64,000 nt of DNA, taken from positions 44,269,650 to 44,333,649 of the forward strand of contig OX328098.1 of assembly GCA_946811185.2 (NCBI GenBank). Reading direction: 5' to 3'. Position numbers and translations under genes: made by a program. This DNA comes from Hippopus hippopus (taxonomy: Eukaryota; Mollusca; Bivalvia; Cardiida; Cardiidae). Numbering within the stretch: position 1 is the first letter of the stretch; each line of letters starts with the position of its first letter. This document shows, piece after piece, positions 10,400 through 22,801 of the stretch. The notes under the pieces were generated by a model. The model ran no database searches and was not told the DNA's origin. It saw only the letters and a list, made by a program, of their open reading frames with translations.

Positions 10400-10996
10400 G
10401 TATGTTTCTCAATTGATTGCATTTTTAGTCGTCGACAGTGATCGAGTTTATATATGTGTCATGCTCTGTGAAAAGGGGGCTAAATGCATCTGCAAAAAGT
10501 ATTGTCGAAACTTTTTACTATTGGTCAATTTTCTTCATGCCAAAAGACCATTTTACCACATGATTCAGTCAGTTCTTGGACTAAACGGATTTTATGGATC
10601 CCTAATAATGCGATGACTTGCTCGGTATAATGCCTTATGGAGATGCATTAAACCCCCATTTTGCCAGAGCTCGTCTCATATATTAATGTATAAAGTATCT
10701 TAATTGATGACATTATCAGTCGTCGAGAGAGATCGAGACTTGCTCTGTGAAAAGGGGGCTTAATGCATCTGCGAAAAGTATCAACCCAGGTCAGCCTGCG
10801 CAGTCCCCGTAGGCTGACCTGGGCCTAAACTCTTCGCTATTAGTCAATTTTCTGTATGTCAAAGGACCAGTCTACCACATGATTAAGTCGGATGTTTACA
10901 AATGTGGATCTTATGGATCCATAATTATGTGATGACTTGGGCTGGTATCATGCATCATGGAGATGCATTAAGCCCCATTTTGCCAGAGTATGGCTT
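10400..10996 (+). repeat. Tandem duplication carrying two MITE family A copies
   Basis: A flank with AATTGATTGCATTTTTAGTC / GTCGACAGTGATCGAG plus its A element (10457-10679) is repeated about 291 bp later as AATTGATGACATTATCAGTC / GTCGAGAGAGATCGAG plus A (10735-10996). Flank and element were therefore duplicated together rather than inserted twice. Confidence 0.6.
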
Positions 10997-11106
10997 AAGT
11001 ATTTTGTGCTGAAGTAGTTAATTTCAGTTTTTCAACTTTTCGTAACACTGTACATGTAGCTAGAAAGGTCATTGGCAGTAACAGGTACCCATACCATCTG
11101 AAACAC

Positions 11107-11322
11107 TCTACCAGACGACAAAACATCAGACTGATCCAAATTAAAAGCATTTGCAGACGACAAATTGAAGGTAGCCCGAATGACAAAATTTGTCCTTGAT
11201 AAGGTAGAAAACATTGTGGGAAAAGGAGAAAATGCTGGTTTCAGCATTTTCTCCTTTTCCCGCAATGTTTTTAAAAGCTTTCTCTCTCAGGGTCATTAAA
11301 AGTCGACATTGTGTGGTTAATG
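11107..11322 (+). mobile_element. MITE family B copy
   Basis: Has CTCTACCAGACGACAAAAC at the left, the central palindrome GGAGAAAATGCTGG...CAGCATTTTCTCC, and GGGTCATTAAAAG toward the right end. The two small minus ORFs here are translations of the palindrome arms. Confidence 0.65.
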
Positions 11323-11611
11323 GTTTGTTTAACTTTCCTGTTTTGCGGAACGTGTGTTATTAGAGCAGGACACAGAATTCCTACGATCTTTAAACATCTA
11401 TTGGCGTAATAAAACATTTAAGTGTTAACATCAAACTTTATTTTCTAACGGTTATCGTTAAGAGAACATAATAGTGTCTCCTTTTTGCCGCAATGTTTTT
11501 ACCTATTAACATGCAATTTACCTTAACTCATGTTGGTAAATCCACGCTGGCAATAGTGTTTTCACAACTGTCTGTTGTGATTTGTTTTAGGTGGTAATGA
11601 GTTAATCTAAT

Positions 11612-12109
11612 TGAGCTATGCTCTGGCAAAAGTGGTGTCCGTGGTTGTGAGGTACAGTGTCGGCCTCGTAACCAAAAGGTCCCGAGTTCGAAAGCCGGGG
11701 GTGGGTGTCAACTTTGGGATTTTTTATTGGCCCACACATTCGGCGCGAGTACTGGTGTAGTTCCCAGGAAGCAGAATCGAGAGAGATTAGTATAAATTGT
11801 AAGAACTTGTTTCTCAATCTATGTAAAATAAAAATATGTTTTATCAAAAAGGGGTTTTAATGTACCTCTGTGACGCATTATAAATACCAAACAAGTCATC
11901 ATATAATTATGGATCCATACATTCCATTTTGTCTAACAACCAACTGAATCACGAGGTAGTTTGATCCTTGGACATGCAAAAAAAATTACCGATTGCAAAA
12001 AGATTCGACCCAGATCGACCCAGGTCAGCCTGCGGGAACTGCGCAGGCTGACCTGAGTCGATTCTTTTTGCAAATGCATTAAGCCTCCTTTTCACAGAGC
12101 ATAACTTAT
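11612..12109 (-). mobile_element. MITE family A copy split by a SINE
   Basis: The element starts TGAGCTATGCTCTGGCAAAAG, is interrupted, resumes at about 11844 with CAAAAAGGGGTTTTAATG, and ends near 12109 after the CAGCCTGCGGGAACTGCGCAGGCTG-type hairpin. Removing the SINE restores a normal-length A element. Confidence 0.65.
11633..11843 (+). mobile_element. tRNA-derived SINE inserted in family A
   Basis: The head carries an A-box-like GTGGTTGTGAGGTAC and a B-box GAGTTCGAAAGCC, then a unique body (CATTCGGCGCGAGTACTGG, GTTCCCAGGAAGCAG) and an A-rich end. CAAAAG-type sequence on both sides is a plausible target duplication. The SINE is RNA polymerase III driven and non-coding. Confidence 0.55.
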
Positions 12110-12216
12110 TTATATGACGAGCAATGTATTTAAACGTGGATATTGTATCACTTGCCTATACACTATAAATCCGTAACAACAACATAGACCAGATATTATA
12201 AATTTTGGACCTATTA

Positions 12217-12482
12217 ATGGCCTGCCACACGCGAAAAGGGGCATTTGGACATTTGCGGACAAGTGTCGTTTCGGATCAGCCTGCGCAGTCCGCGCAAACT
12301 ATTCCGAAAGGACACTTTACGTTTTTATGTAATTTTCTGTTTTGCAAAAGTCTACTGTACGACAAAATCTAATGTAGTCGTAAAGTGCCGTCTCGGATTA
12401 GCCTGCGCGGACTGCGCAGGCTGATCCGAGACGACACTTTACGCAAATGTCCTAATACCCCTTATTGCGTGTTGCAGGTCAA
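12217..12482 (+). mobile_element. MITE family E copy
   Basis: Ends ATGGCCTGCCACACGCG and GCGTGTTGCAGGTCAAT are inverted. Two hairpins lie inside, one damaged near 12280 and one intact (GATTAGCCTGCGCGGACTGC then its inverse) at 12396-12435. Confidence 0.7.
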
Positions 12483-12576
12483 TCTGATGTGTATATTCTA
12501 GAATGTACTCTGTCTTTTTAGAAGATTTATTTCAGTGCTATTTCATACATATTTACAGAAAAAAGAGCTTTAATAA

Positions 12577-12798
12577 GTGAAACATACCTTTCCAGCAAAT
12601 GTCACGATTTTGAAACACTTGGCTGAAAAGATTGAAACGGTAGCGGTCTATCTCCGCCAAATTCAACGTGATACTCCGTACATACACATTAAAAGCCACG
12701 ATACTTCTTTCGTGACAATCAGATACGGAATATGCCGAGAGCAGCTGGCGAAGAATGTCGAATTTTGTCGATTGTATTATACCATAGACGTTGTATAG
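12577..12798 (+). other. Unassigned 73-codon ORF in GC-richer unique sequence
   Basis: The segment is outside recognised repeats and is preceded by an acceptor-like CATACCTTTCCAG. The minus strand is also long-open and has its own strong-looking signals (TTTCTTTTCAG near 12820, GGAAAG|GTATGT near 12588), but all minus frames hit a stop after that acceptor. The product is unrecognised, and it could be an exon or chance. Confidence 0.15.
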
Positions 12799-13229
12799 TA
12801 ATCAAATGACATGCGTCCTGAAAAGAAAGTCTTGGTAAAATAATATAATCTTTACAGTTGGGTGTACTTGAATAGCTCTTTTAGAAATCTGTTAAATTGT
12901 CTTTTCTTTTAAGTATGTGTGGCTTTTTTTTCAACCTTTTGTCTCCGGTACCGTTTAGATTTTGAATTTAATTGTATAAAACTTTAATGACACTCAAGTC
13001 AAATGAAGAATATATAGCGTTTGTTATTTAACGACATGCATCCAAAAGATCTCCTTTAAAAGTGGGAAAACTGTATTATTCGGATTGAAGAACACACCTT
13101 TAGCATGATACAGGTAAGGAAATGTATATTTTCTGTTTTACTCTTTACCTCAAAAAGTTTTCCAGCAAACTGCTTTGCAAGTTCGCCTACATGTAGTACT
13201 GTAACACTAAGTGTTGCAGTATTTGGATA

Positions 13230-13345
13230 CAGAATGAAGCTTAAAAGTTTACAAAACAAACAATCCCGTGTTTTATCGACACTGGGCAAGGCACTTGAAA
13301 ATATTGTGGGAAATGGAGGAAATACTGGTAACCAGCGAATATTTT
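13230..13345 (-). mobile_element. MITE family B fragment
   Basis: AACAATCCCGTGTTTTATCG and ATATTGTGGGAAATGGAGG match the left arm and the start of the central palindrome of family B; the rest is missing. Confidence 0.45.
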
Positions 13346-13407
13346 AAGTTTGATCAAGTCTAAAATATCGACGTCTAGTGAACAGTTGAAGCTGAGGTAG
13401 AAGCATT

Positions 13408-13684
13408 TGATCCATGCTCTGTGAAACGGGGATTAAATGCATCTCCGTGATCAATTATACCAAACAAGTCATCACATAATTGTGGACTGTAAAATCAATT
13501 TTGCATAGTCATGGACTAAAATCAATTTTGACTAACAACTGAGTGAATCATGTGGTAAACTGGTCCTTTGACATACATAAAATTGACCAAAAGTAAAAAG
13601 TTTCGATCCAGCTCAGCCTGTGCTGACTGACCTAGATCGATACTTTTTGCAGATGCATTAACCCCCCTTTTTAGGGAGCATCAC
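13408..13684 (+). mobile_element. MITE family A copy
   Basis: TGATCCATGCTCTGTG at the left, then the CCGTGATC block, the hairpin remnant CAGCCTGTGCTGAC and GATGCATTAACCCCC at the right. It contains a short internal duplication of ATGGACTAAAATCAATTTTG-type sequence. Confidence 0.6.
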
Positions 13685-14084
13685 ATACTTGTTTCGAAAT
13701 GTCGGATCTGTTAGAACACTTACTGCGTTTTAATGTTCTAACTGGGCAGTGTTGTTGTTTCCGATAGACCTTGCTCGTATCTGTAATTTTCTTTTGGTTC
13801 TGACCTTTGACTGCATGATTAAGATAATATAACCGCAAGGAGAACAAGAAAAATCTTTAAAAACGATAGACGGCGTAAGAGATACTGGAATATGAATATT
13901 GAAACTCTTTTGTGGTTTAATATGATATAGAATAATGAAATGAAACCTCATGAGCAATTGTCTCTTTTTCCTCACTGTTTTTCATTTTGATGAAAAGTAG
14001 TATTGGATTATTGGGTTACGCTTATAAAAATGTAAAATTTCCAAATAGCGCAAGAAAAGAATCATTCTCCACTACATTAGTTTG

Positions 14085-14290
14085 CTATGGTATGAATCAA
14101 GGCCCCGGGTATATCGGTTAGCGGTAGCAACGCTTGTTTATAGTGGTTTCATAAATGTGTGATCAAATATGCCTGCAAGGGCCCGCCGAATAAACATGTG
14201 CACATTTTTAACCAATAGCAAATTATCATCTATTCATTCTCTATCAGTATCAAGAAGTAGGTCAAGAGCCAGCACATTCAGCTACACCGA
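14085..14290. repeat. Dispersed repeat block (family I)
   Basis: TTAGCGGTAGCAACGCTTGT, GAATAAACATG and CAAATTATCATCTATTCATTC recur in the same order at 47418-47590. The type of element is unknown. Confidence 0.4.
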
Positions 14291-14299
14291 ATAACTGAC

Positions 14300-14572
14300 A
14301 ATTAGTTTTGTTTGAAAGAAAGCGGCGGATACTGTACCTTTCCATGCTTTCCTGAGGTTTCTTTTACCAGTGCTTAGTGAAATAGCCTCTCAAACCGACT
14401 GGCTTTCCAACGTAGACTTTTCGAGACAATGTTCGGCGGTGAGAGAGGAATGAACCCAATCGCAATTACTATCTTTAATCCCCAGAGAGAATGTGGTCGC
14501 TTGGGGAAACGAACCCGCGACTCCTGGACTGCAAGCCCTGTGCTGTACAAACTGAACTAGGCAGAGTGATTA
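14300..14572 (-). mobile_element. tRNA-derived SINE, reverse orientation
   Basis: The minus strand reads a tRNA-like head (TAGTTCAGTTTGTACAGC A box; GCGGGTTCGTTTCCCC B box) at 14500-14572, followed by a body with GGTTCATTCCTCTCTCACC and GGAAAGCCAGTCGG. The same body occurs at 17262, 27345 and 62008. Confidence 0.55.
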
Positions 14573-14584
14573 GTCAAACGTAAT

Positions 14585-14852
14585 TGAGCCATGCTCTGGC
14601 AAAAGTGGGTTCAGTTCATCATCCGTGATGCATGATACTAGGCAGGTCAACACGTAATTATGGATCCATAAAATCCTCCTAAATTTTGTGTAACAACCGA
14701 CTGGATCATGAGGTACATTGGTCCCTTGATATGAAGAAAATGACAAACAGCAAAAAGTTTTGACTCGGTGAGCCAGCGCAGACTGTGCAGGCTGACCTAT
14801 GTCAATGCTTTTTGCAGATGCATTCAGCCCTCTTTTCACAGAGCATGGCTCA
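14585..14852 (-). mobile_element. MITE family A copy, reverse orientation
   Basis: TGAGCCATGCTCTGGC to GCATGGCTCA are intact ends. It lies directly next to the SINE and 160 bp upstream of the first coding exon of the seven-exon gene. Confidence 0.75.
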
Positions 14853-15014
14853 ATTAGTTTAACACGACTTTATACTTTTATTTTCTCTAGCTTTTAATCA
14901 GACAGAAACGTTATATAAATTTCTCCAAAATCTTTTATGGTGTGGTTTCTTTACACTTCGAACCAAACACAGCCGTCTGAAAATAAAGTGCTTTGATTCC
15001 TGTCTATTTTAGAC

Positions 15015-15106
15015 ATGAAAACTCCAATCATGGGGGACAAATCCACGGAAAGTTCAGTATCCCAAAGACTTGTTCAGAAAATGTTCGAGTTGGAACAGGC
15101 CTACAG
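15015..15106 (+). CDS. Coding exon 1 of the seven-exon gene
   Basis: The ATG at 15015 lies two bases after an acceptor-like TATTTTAG. It encodes 30 residues plus two bases, ending FELEQAY. Donor CTACAG|GTAAAT. Confidence 0.75.
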
Positions 15107-18100
15107 GTAAATACGGGTAAATATATTTTATCTTTGCACAAATTGTATTATTAGCTCTTTACCAGACGACAAAATGTTGGACTTAACCACATTGTAAGCA
15201 TGGGCAGACGACAAATCAAACCTTGCAAAACCGTAAGGGGATATATAGGATCTGACATGAGTTTGTGTTCGAGATAAAATATTATTAAACGAGTCTAGGA
15301 AAAGTGTTATTAAGCGAGCCTTTGGCGAGCTTAATAACATTTTTTCTCGGCGAGTTTAATAAAATTTTATCTCAAACGCCAGCGAATGTCAGGGGTTTTT
15401 TTTCTTATCACATAACGTTATTTCAGAAATTATAGATCAGAAGATGCAAAACCATCTATAGATGCACCCGCGGCAATATCCTTAAAATCCATTCACTTCT
15501 ATGAAATACGGAGAAAATGATGCCACACAATAGTAATATCAAACTTGTATGGGATAAGAAAATTCGTAATGGGTATATTACACTGAAAACAAGGGGTGGG
15601 GGGTTATGTGATAATTTTTTTCTATCATCATTATTGTTATTTTGAATGGATAGAAAACATTATGGTAGCAGGGAATATTTATGATTGTAGGTAGGTATGT
15701 TCTCTATTTTACACTATACGTTCAAAAGTCCACATTCTCAAGGTCATGAAATCACGGGCTCTTGTAGTAATGGGTAAACACAGGCTTTTTTTCCGTACAT
15801 TTTACAAATCTGTTTTAACCCTTAGGCTGCTACGCCGGACTCACTGACCTTTTGCGGACAGTGTAGATCAAGATCAGACTGCACAGAATGTGCAGTCTGA
15901 TCTTGGATCTACACTGTCCGATAAGGAGATATTTTTCTCTTAAAAAAAGTTTGAAATAGTTTTTTTTCTGTTTTTTACTATCGGCTTGAAAGTTTCATTT
16001 AGCAGGATAAGTGTTTATTACTCAGACAGCAAATATTGGAAGGAATGACCATTATCCTAATGAAGCATATGGAAAAGCACGTATGAAAGGTTGTTTTGTT
16101 TGGGGTGGCTTAGATAAGAAGTAGTCCACGTCTGATCTTGGATCTAGACAGTCTCCCCTTTGATTTTGCTGTCTTAAAGTTGCTTTATGTACTACAAAAT
16201 TGTATAAAAGCCAAGTGACTCTTTCAGTGCAAAGTATATAAACTCTACAGCTCTACAGATTTTGACGGTTAAAAATGCAATACGCTGAAAGTCAGAGAGA
16301 TCTGTGTCTTTTAGCCACAGATCCAAGATCAGAATGCATGTTCTGTGCAGTCTGATCTTGATCTTTGCCGTCCGTTAAAGCCTCTGCCTTGGTCAATGGC
16401 ATTGAAAAACTAAAAAAGTCTAATTCGTTTTTCTAGAACTGAAACAGTTAGATGTGTATCAACACGAATGAGATACCACTCAGTCGATAAACAATAAGGG
16501 ATATTTTCAAGTCTAAAAGTTTTTCTTTTTTAACCCAAAAAAATCACAAAATATCGGTCAGGGAAATCAAGGATCAATCTGCATAATCTACAAAGGCTTG
16601 TCTTGATCTACACTTTCCTGAAAAAAAAACAACAACTAAATTTTCATTTGCTCCAATGCACTAAATAAATACCAAGATTCCCCCGATTTTCCAAGGGAGA
16701 GAACTTGCAATTCATTGTTTCGTGATCAATCAAAGATTACTTTTCTTGACTTATCCACAGGGAGATTGATATCAAAGACCGTGAATTGAATAAATATAAA
16801 AGAATGGGAAGTGCTTCAAGATTCTCTAACGACAGAGTCATGCAAGATAAGGAGAAGCAGATAGCCCAACTACAATACAATGTAGGTACATGTATCAAAA
16901 TCAAAGCGCTGATATTCCTGAGAGCCGTTCGGCGCCTTTCTTTCCTTTATGTGTGACGTTGTATTTGTTTATGTATTCATGTTTTTGAGCCACACTCCGA
17001 CAAAAGGGGGCTTAATGCATCTTCGCGTTCCATGGTACCAAGCAAGCCGTCACATACTTATGGATTCATTATATACACTTTTTTAACATCCATCGTAATC
17101 ATGAGATACTTTGGTCTTTGGATATACAGAAAATTGACCAATAGCGAAAAGTTTCGGCCAAGGTCAGCCTGCGCGGACTGCGCAGGCTGACCTGGATCGA
17201 TACTTTTGCAGATGCATTAAGCCCTCTTTTCACAGAGCACGGTTCATTTGTTTGTTGTGGTGATTAACGCTGTTTTCAGCATTATTTCAGTTATGTGGCG
17301 GCGGCTACCCTAGCTTTTACGGAGATATACTATCACTTCACACTACATCCTCTTCAAGCCACTTGCTGCTTTCCCACATAAAAAGAAAATCTTGAGAGAT
17401 GAGAGGGGAATGAATCCTTTCGCAATGAATATCATCAAATGAATCAGTAAAATCCGGGCTTCAAGCCTTATACGTCACCGACTGAGTTACAGGGCTGGGA
17501 CGTTTTATGACGCATGGGTCGTACTGAAATACATTAACACAGTCAAATGTCATTGCTGATTAGCTATTTTAAAACTGAAATATAGAAGTGAAGGGAGGGA
17601 GAGCCAGTATGTCACATAAAGCTTCTGCTTTCAAACAACGTGAAGGAAGAAGGCACACTTAAACAATACATCATGACCCGATTACAAGTTAGATTTCTAA
17701 GAAACAATCATGAGAGTGACTCACTTAATCATAGGAACCTGTTTCAAACTCAATTTGTTTATATTGGAGTTTAACGCCGTTTTAACAGCTTAGGTCATGT
17801 CACGGCGGCAAGTGCACTTACACATGTGTCCCCTGGCTTTCTCATACCATCAGAGGTGAGAGGCGAAAGACAGTTTGCCTCAACCGGTTATAAAACCCGC
17901 AACCATCAGGTCGCGAGTCAGACACACTAACCACTGAGCAACCCGGCCGGGCTTCAAACTTAGTAAACAGTGGTATTTAAATATGGGCCATGCTCTGGAA
18001 AAGGGTCTTTATTGCATCTCCGTGATATATTATACCAAGCAAGTCATTATATAATTATAGATTCATACAATCCATTTAGCCTAACAATCGACAGGGTCTG

Positions 18101-21100
18101 GAGGTAGTATGGTCCTTTACCATGCAGAAAATTTACTAATAACAAAAAATTCGACCTATTACAGCCTGCACGGACTAATGTGTATACATATGCTTTCTTA
18201 TGGGTTTATTTTTAAACACTATCAAAAGTGAGCTTCTTCAATCCTTAAAATGTTGATTCTTATTTTAGTTGCTTTTGCGGCCTGTGTAGATCAAGATCAG
18301 ACTATAAAACGAAGCGTAAGGTCAAACATAAGCTTTTAATTTGTCATTTTTGTCCAATATTATTTTCATATAGGTATCAAAGCTTGAAGAAAAACTTAGG
18401 ATTTCACGAACACAAGCAGAAAATGCTAAAAGAGCTCTAAAGCATGAACAAGAAGGGCGAGAACTCGTAGACAAAAAGCTGAAAGCAATGGATCAAGAAA
18501 ACAAAGACCTTAAAGTGAAGATGGGTGCTATGCGAATAAAGATGGGCGTGGCTACGGCTAATTATAACGTCAGCAAACAAGAATCTGATGAACTTAAGGC
18601 AAAACATCAAGAAAACCAGATACTGATTGCTAGGTATTGTATGGCCAACATTTATCCAACACAGCATAGACCATGCATTTCAAAATTCAACACAAAAATG
18701 TCAACCCTTGAAAAGATAAAATCTTGCGTATTAACAGCATTTGTCGTCTACAAATGCTTTCAATTCGGCTGAATTTAAAGTTTTATCTGAATTCAAAGTT
18801 TGATAAAGAATTTTATTAAATTCTTATCAGTGAATTATTGGGATTTCACAGTGAATAACACCACTAGTGATGATAAAATATGGTATCATCACTTGTGACG
18901 ATATAGTTATAGAATGTTTGCTGGAACTACTTTTTTCCTATATTGCTCATATGGTACCATTCTTGTTAATTATTAGAATAAAAAAGAGTGAATTAGGAAT
19001 ATAATAAATAGGATAATCAACTGGTTGTGAGTGAAATTAAAAATCTATCACTCGAATGGGTTGTGATGCGGTTAAAAACTCGTCCTTTCTACTCATTTTT
19101 TCAACTGCATCACACCCCATTCTAGTGACAGATCTTTAATATCACAAACAATCAGTTGATTATTCTCTATAATTTGAATTCTCTTTTTACGTCATTGAGC
19201 TCTCTGTTCAGTGCTAAGAACTGTTCCAAGACATGTGACGCCATTGCTTGATGTCATAAATGATGTCTTTAATACACATTTTCAGAGAAATTACAAAGGT
19301 CTTATTTATATTGAAAATTACCACGTGTGCGTAGATCGTTTGTAAAAGTCTGATTTACTTTTCGCGAGATTTCGCTATGCGATAAAAAGAATATGCCATT
19401 CGTTGGCTTTCGACATAAATTTTCTTAAATTCGTATACAAAAATGTTATTAAGCTGGCTAGAGGATCGCTTAAAAACGGTCATCTAGACTTTTTCAATAT
19501 GATTTTTATCTCAAATGTCAACTTATATCAGATCCTATATAATAATGATTATATATTATGTTACGTATTTTTGAGCTTTTATTTCGTAGACTTGAAGAGC
19601 GAGCTGCAGCAGCAAATCAAGAACTAGCAAGACTCAGGAACCCAATAAATCCGGACAGCGCAGAAGAAGTATGTGCAAACTGTATGTGCAATGCCACAAA
19701 CTCTTCCTGTGTCAAATATATGTCACGAACACAATCAACCCGTCAAAATAACCAGTATCAGTTTTGTTCGAGACTTATGATCAGCCAGAATAGCTCTCAA
19801 AATATTGGATGTTTTACAGACTACATGTTACCTTGTGCAGTCTGAACTGATCAACGCTGAGTTTCAAAGAAACTGGCTGAAAGTATTAAATGTGTAGACT
19901 TTTAGTAAACTATTATCTTTGTCCTTGTTCCATTTAAGAAAACGATAAATATCACTACACTAATTACAGTCATAGGTTGTTATTGAAAACTTTACCAAAT
20001 CAGACCATGCAATCTTTTCACTACAATTCTTTTCTAGGAAATTAATAATATCCATAGAAATGAAAATAATATTTAATGTTCATATGAGAAGCACATGATT
20101 TATTCTTACTGTCAGATTGTTACAATCTACTGCTAGAGCTTTACTCAAACTATGAACCAACCAAAATTATGCAGTAACAAGCTGTTATAAGCTGTTTAGT
20201 CCAAAATTTCATTGCAACCGAATTAACATCTTATTTTATGTTCCTGCATACAGATATAATTAAGCAGTCTCCGATATCTGAAGTGTAACCAGCAGCAAAC
20301 CGGATCACAGATTTCTTGCTCATGAACTAAGTTAAAAGTTAAAAAGTTATAGGAAAATGCTTTATTATTGACCAAACTTTTATTTTGATTACCATATATC
20401 TTACAATGAGGGATCAGAATGGTACAAAGACTTTTCTATAAAGAACGCTAGAAAGCTACAATATCTATTAGTTAACATATTTTTGCACCTGTTAATGAAA
20501 AAGTTTAACGACTTTTTAAACCAATAGCAAATAGCTACTTACTTACATTACGTACTTCCAGGGGGTCAATAGAGCTATTAAATGGGACATTAGAATGGTT
20601 TGATTACCTATGCAGCTTTTTTATGTTATCGGTAATAGCCAGTAAAGAAAGACCCAAAAATTGCTGGCTCAAGTTTCTTTATAGTAAGAAAATGTTACAA
20701 CATATCGTACAGTGTAGATCCAAGATCGGACTGCACGTACGGTGCAGTCCAATCTTGATCTACACTGTCCAGAAAAAAAGCATAAACTTCACAAGCCTGC
20801 TGAGAGTTAATGCCTTCGAATCTGCTGTTACCTTTGAAGCAGTGAATACAAAAGTGCTAACAGCGCTTTGATTTATATTGTAGACGCGGAAAGTGTTTAA
20901 TAAAGACAAGAAAGAAATGAAACGATTGAAGGCGGAAGTTGAACGTCTGAATGTACGTACTGACTGCTTAATTATCCTAACGCTTAGGCTGCTTAGCGCG
21001 ACTCACAGACCTCTTGCGGACAGTGTAGATCAAGATCAGACTGCACAGAACGTGCAGTCTGATCTTGGATCTACACTGTCCGATAACGAGATATCTTTCA

Positions 21101-22736
21101 CCAAAAAATACCTTTGAAATAGCCAAATTTGTGGTTTTACCATCGGCTTGAAAGTTTCATCTCATGTTTATTTAGCAGGATATGGGTTTAAACTTTTTGC
21201 GCCTACACAAATTGACAAAAAACCATAAATGCATGCAGGTTACAAATTAATGTGAAACCCCACTTAAGTTTTAGAATTTATTTGTTAAGCCTTTTTTTAT
21301 CAAACGGTCCCGTGTTTTACTATGCTTTATATTGCTTTTAAGAGTATAGTGGGAAAACGAGAAACTACCGGTAATCAACATTTTCTCTTCTTTACACGAT
21401 GTTCTCAAACGTCTTCTTCGACGTGTCGTAAAAAAACATGGGATTGTTGGGTAAAGGGTTAATTTATTGCACTTTCGTGTAAGACAGTCTTTAAAATCTG
21501 ACGCAATTCTTATCTTTTTATAGATCAAGCTGACATAATACAATTGCATCATCTGTTATTGGAAATGAATGAGACATGCTCTGTGAAAAAGGGGGTTTCA
21601 TGCATCAGCAAAAAGTTCCGACTCAGGTCAGCCTGCGCATACGCGCAGGCGGACCTATGACGGTACTTTTTCCTTATGGGTCAATTTTTCCTGCATATCA
21701 AAGGAGCGATCTATATCATGATTCAGTCGTTTGTTATACAAAAGTGATTTTATGGATCCATAATTATAGGATGACTCGCTTGGTACGATGCATTAAAGAC
21801 ATGCATTAACCCCCCTTTTGCCAGCGTGCCCCGCAAACCCTTTGTCATGAATCGCCTACATGAAAGTGATAATCAATAGCATTTCTAGGTACGGAAAGAT
21901 CGCGTTTAACCCTTTCCTATTCGACAAATTTTAGTCTCTTCTAACAGAAAGCATCTACTGGCGACAATTTCAAAGGGGGTGAGTTTTTCGGGTGAAAACC
22001 TTTTAAGTAATAGAGAAAATGCTGGTCACCAGCATTTTCTCCATTTCTAACGATATTTTCAAATCTCCTTCCTCAGGGTCGGTAAACAACGGGACAGTAT
22101 AGTTAAGGGTTTTCATTTTTTACCTGATAACGAAATGATAAGCTTGCCCAAATTAAAATCATTAGAAAAGGCAAATTAAACAGTGTTAAATTGATGTAAA
22201 CTGTCTTTAAATGCTAGAAAACAATATGGGGAAAATGCACTTTCTATTCAGTCTGATTTTGATCTACACTGCCTGCTAAAAATTAAAGTTGTGAAAGGCC
22301 AATAACAGTTAACCTGGCATCCAATCAATTAACAGGAGTTGAGAGAAATTGACCAACAAGCGTTAAGAACGAAGGAAGATGAAATCAAACAACTAGAGAA
22401 GGAGGTCGATGACTGTTTTGAAAGGATCGCTAATTTAGAAGCTGATCTAGAACAAGCTGAAATGGATGTAAAGGTAGTGTGAAACAGTTTGTTGTATCTT
22501 AAACAGCACTGAATCAAATATTCTCTCCTGTCCGTATTTATTGGTACTCATTTTCTGATATATCAGAAATAGAAAGTGTAATAAGAACTTGTATTCTATT
22601 CCAAGACTTCTTTAGAAATGAATTAGGATATATTATGTACTTGTACTTTCATTTGCTTCGTATATATATAAAAAAAAAAAATAGATCTGCAACACCCATG
22701 TCAAAGCTCGCTCTCTGTCAGTCCGTCCGTCCGTCC

Positions 22737-22801
<65 letters not shown>

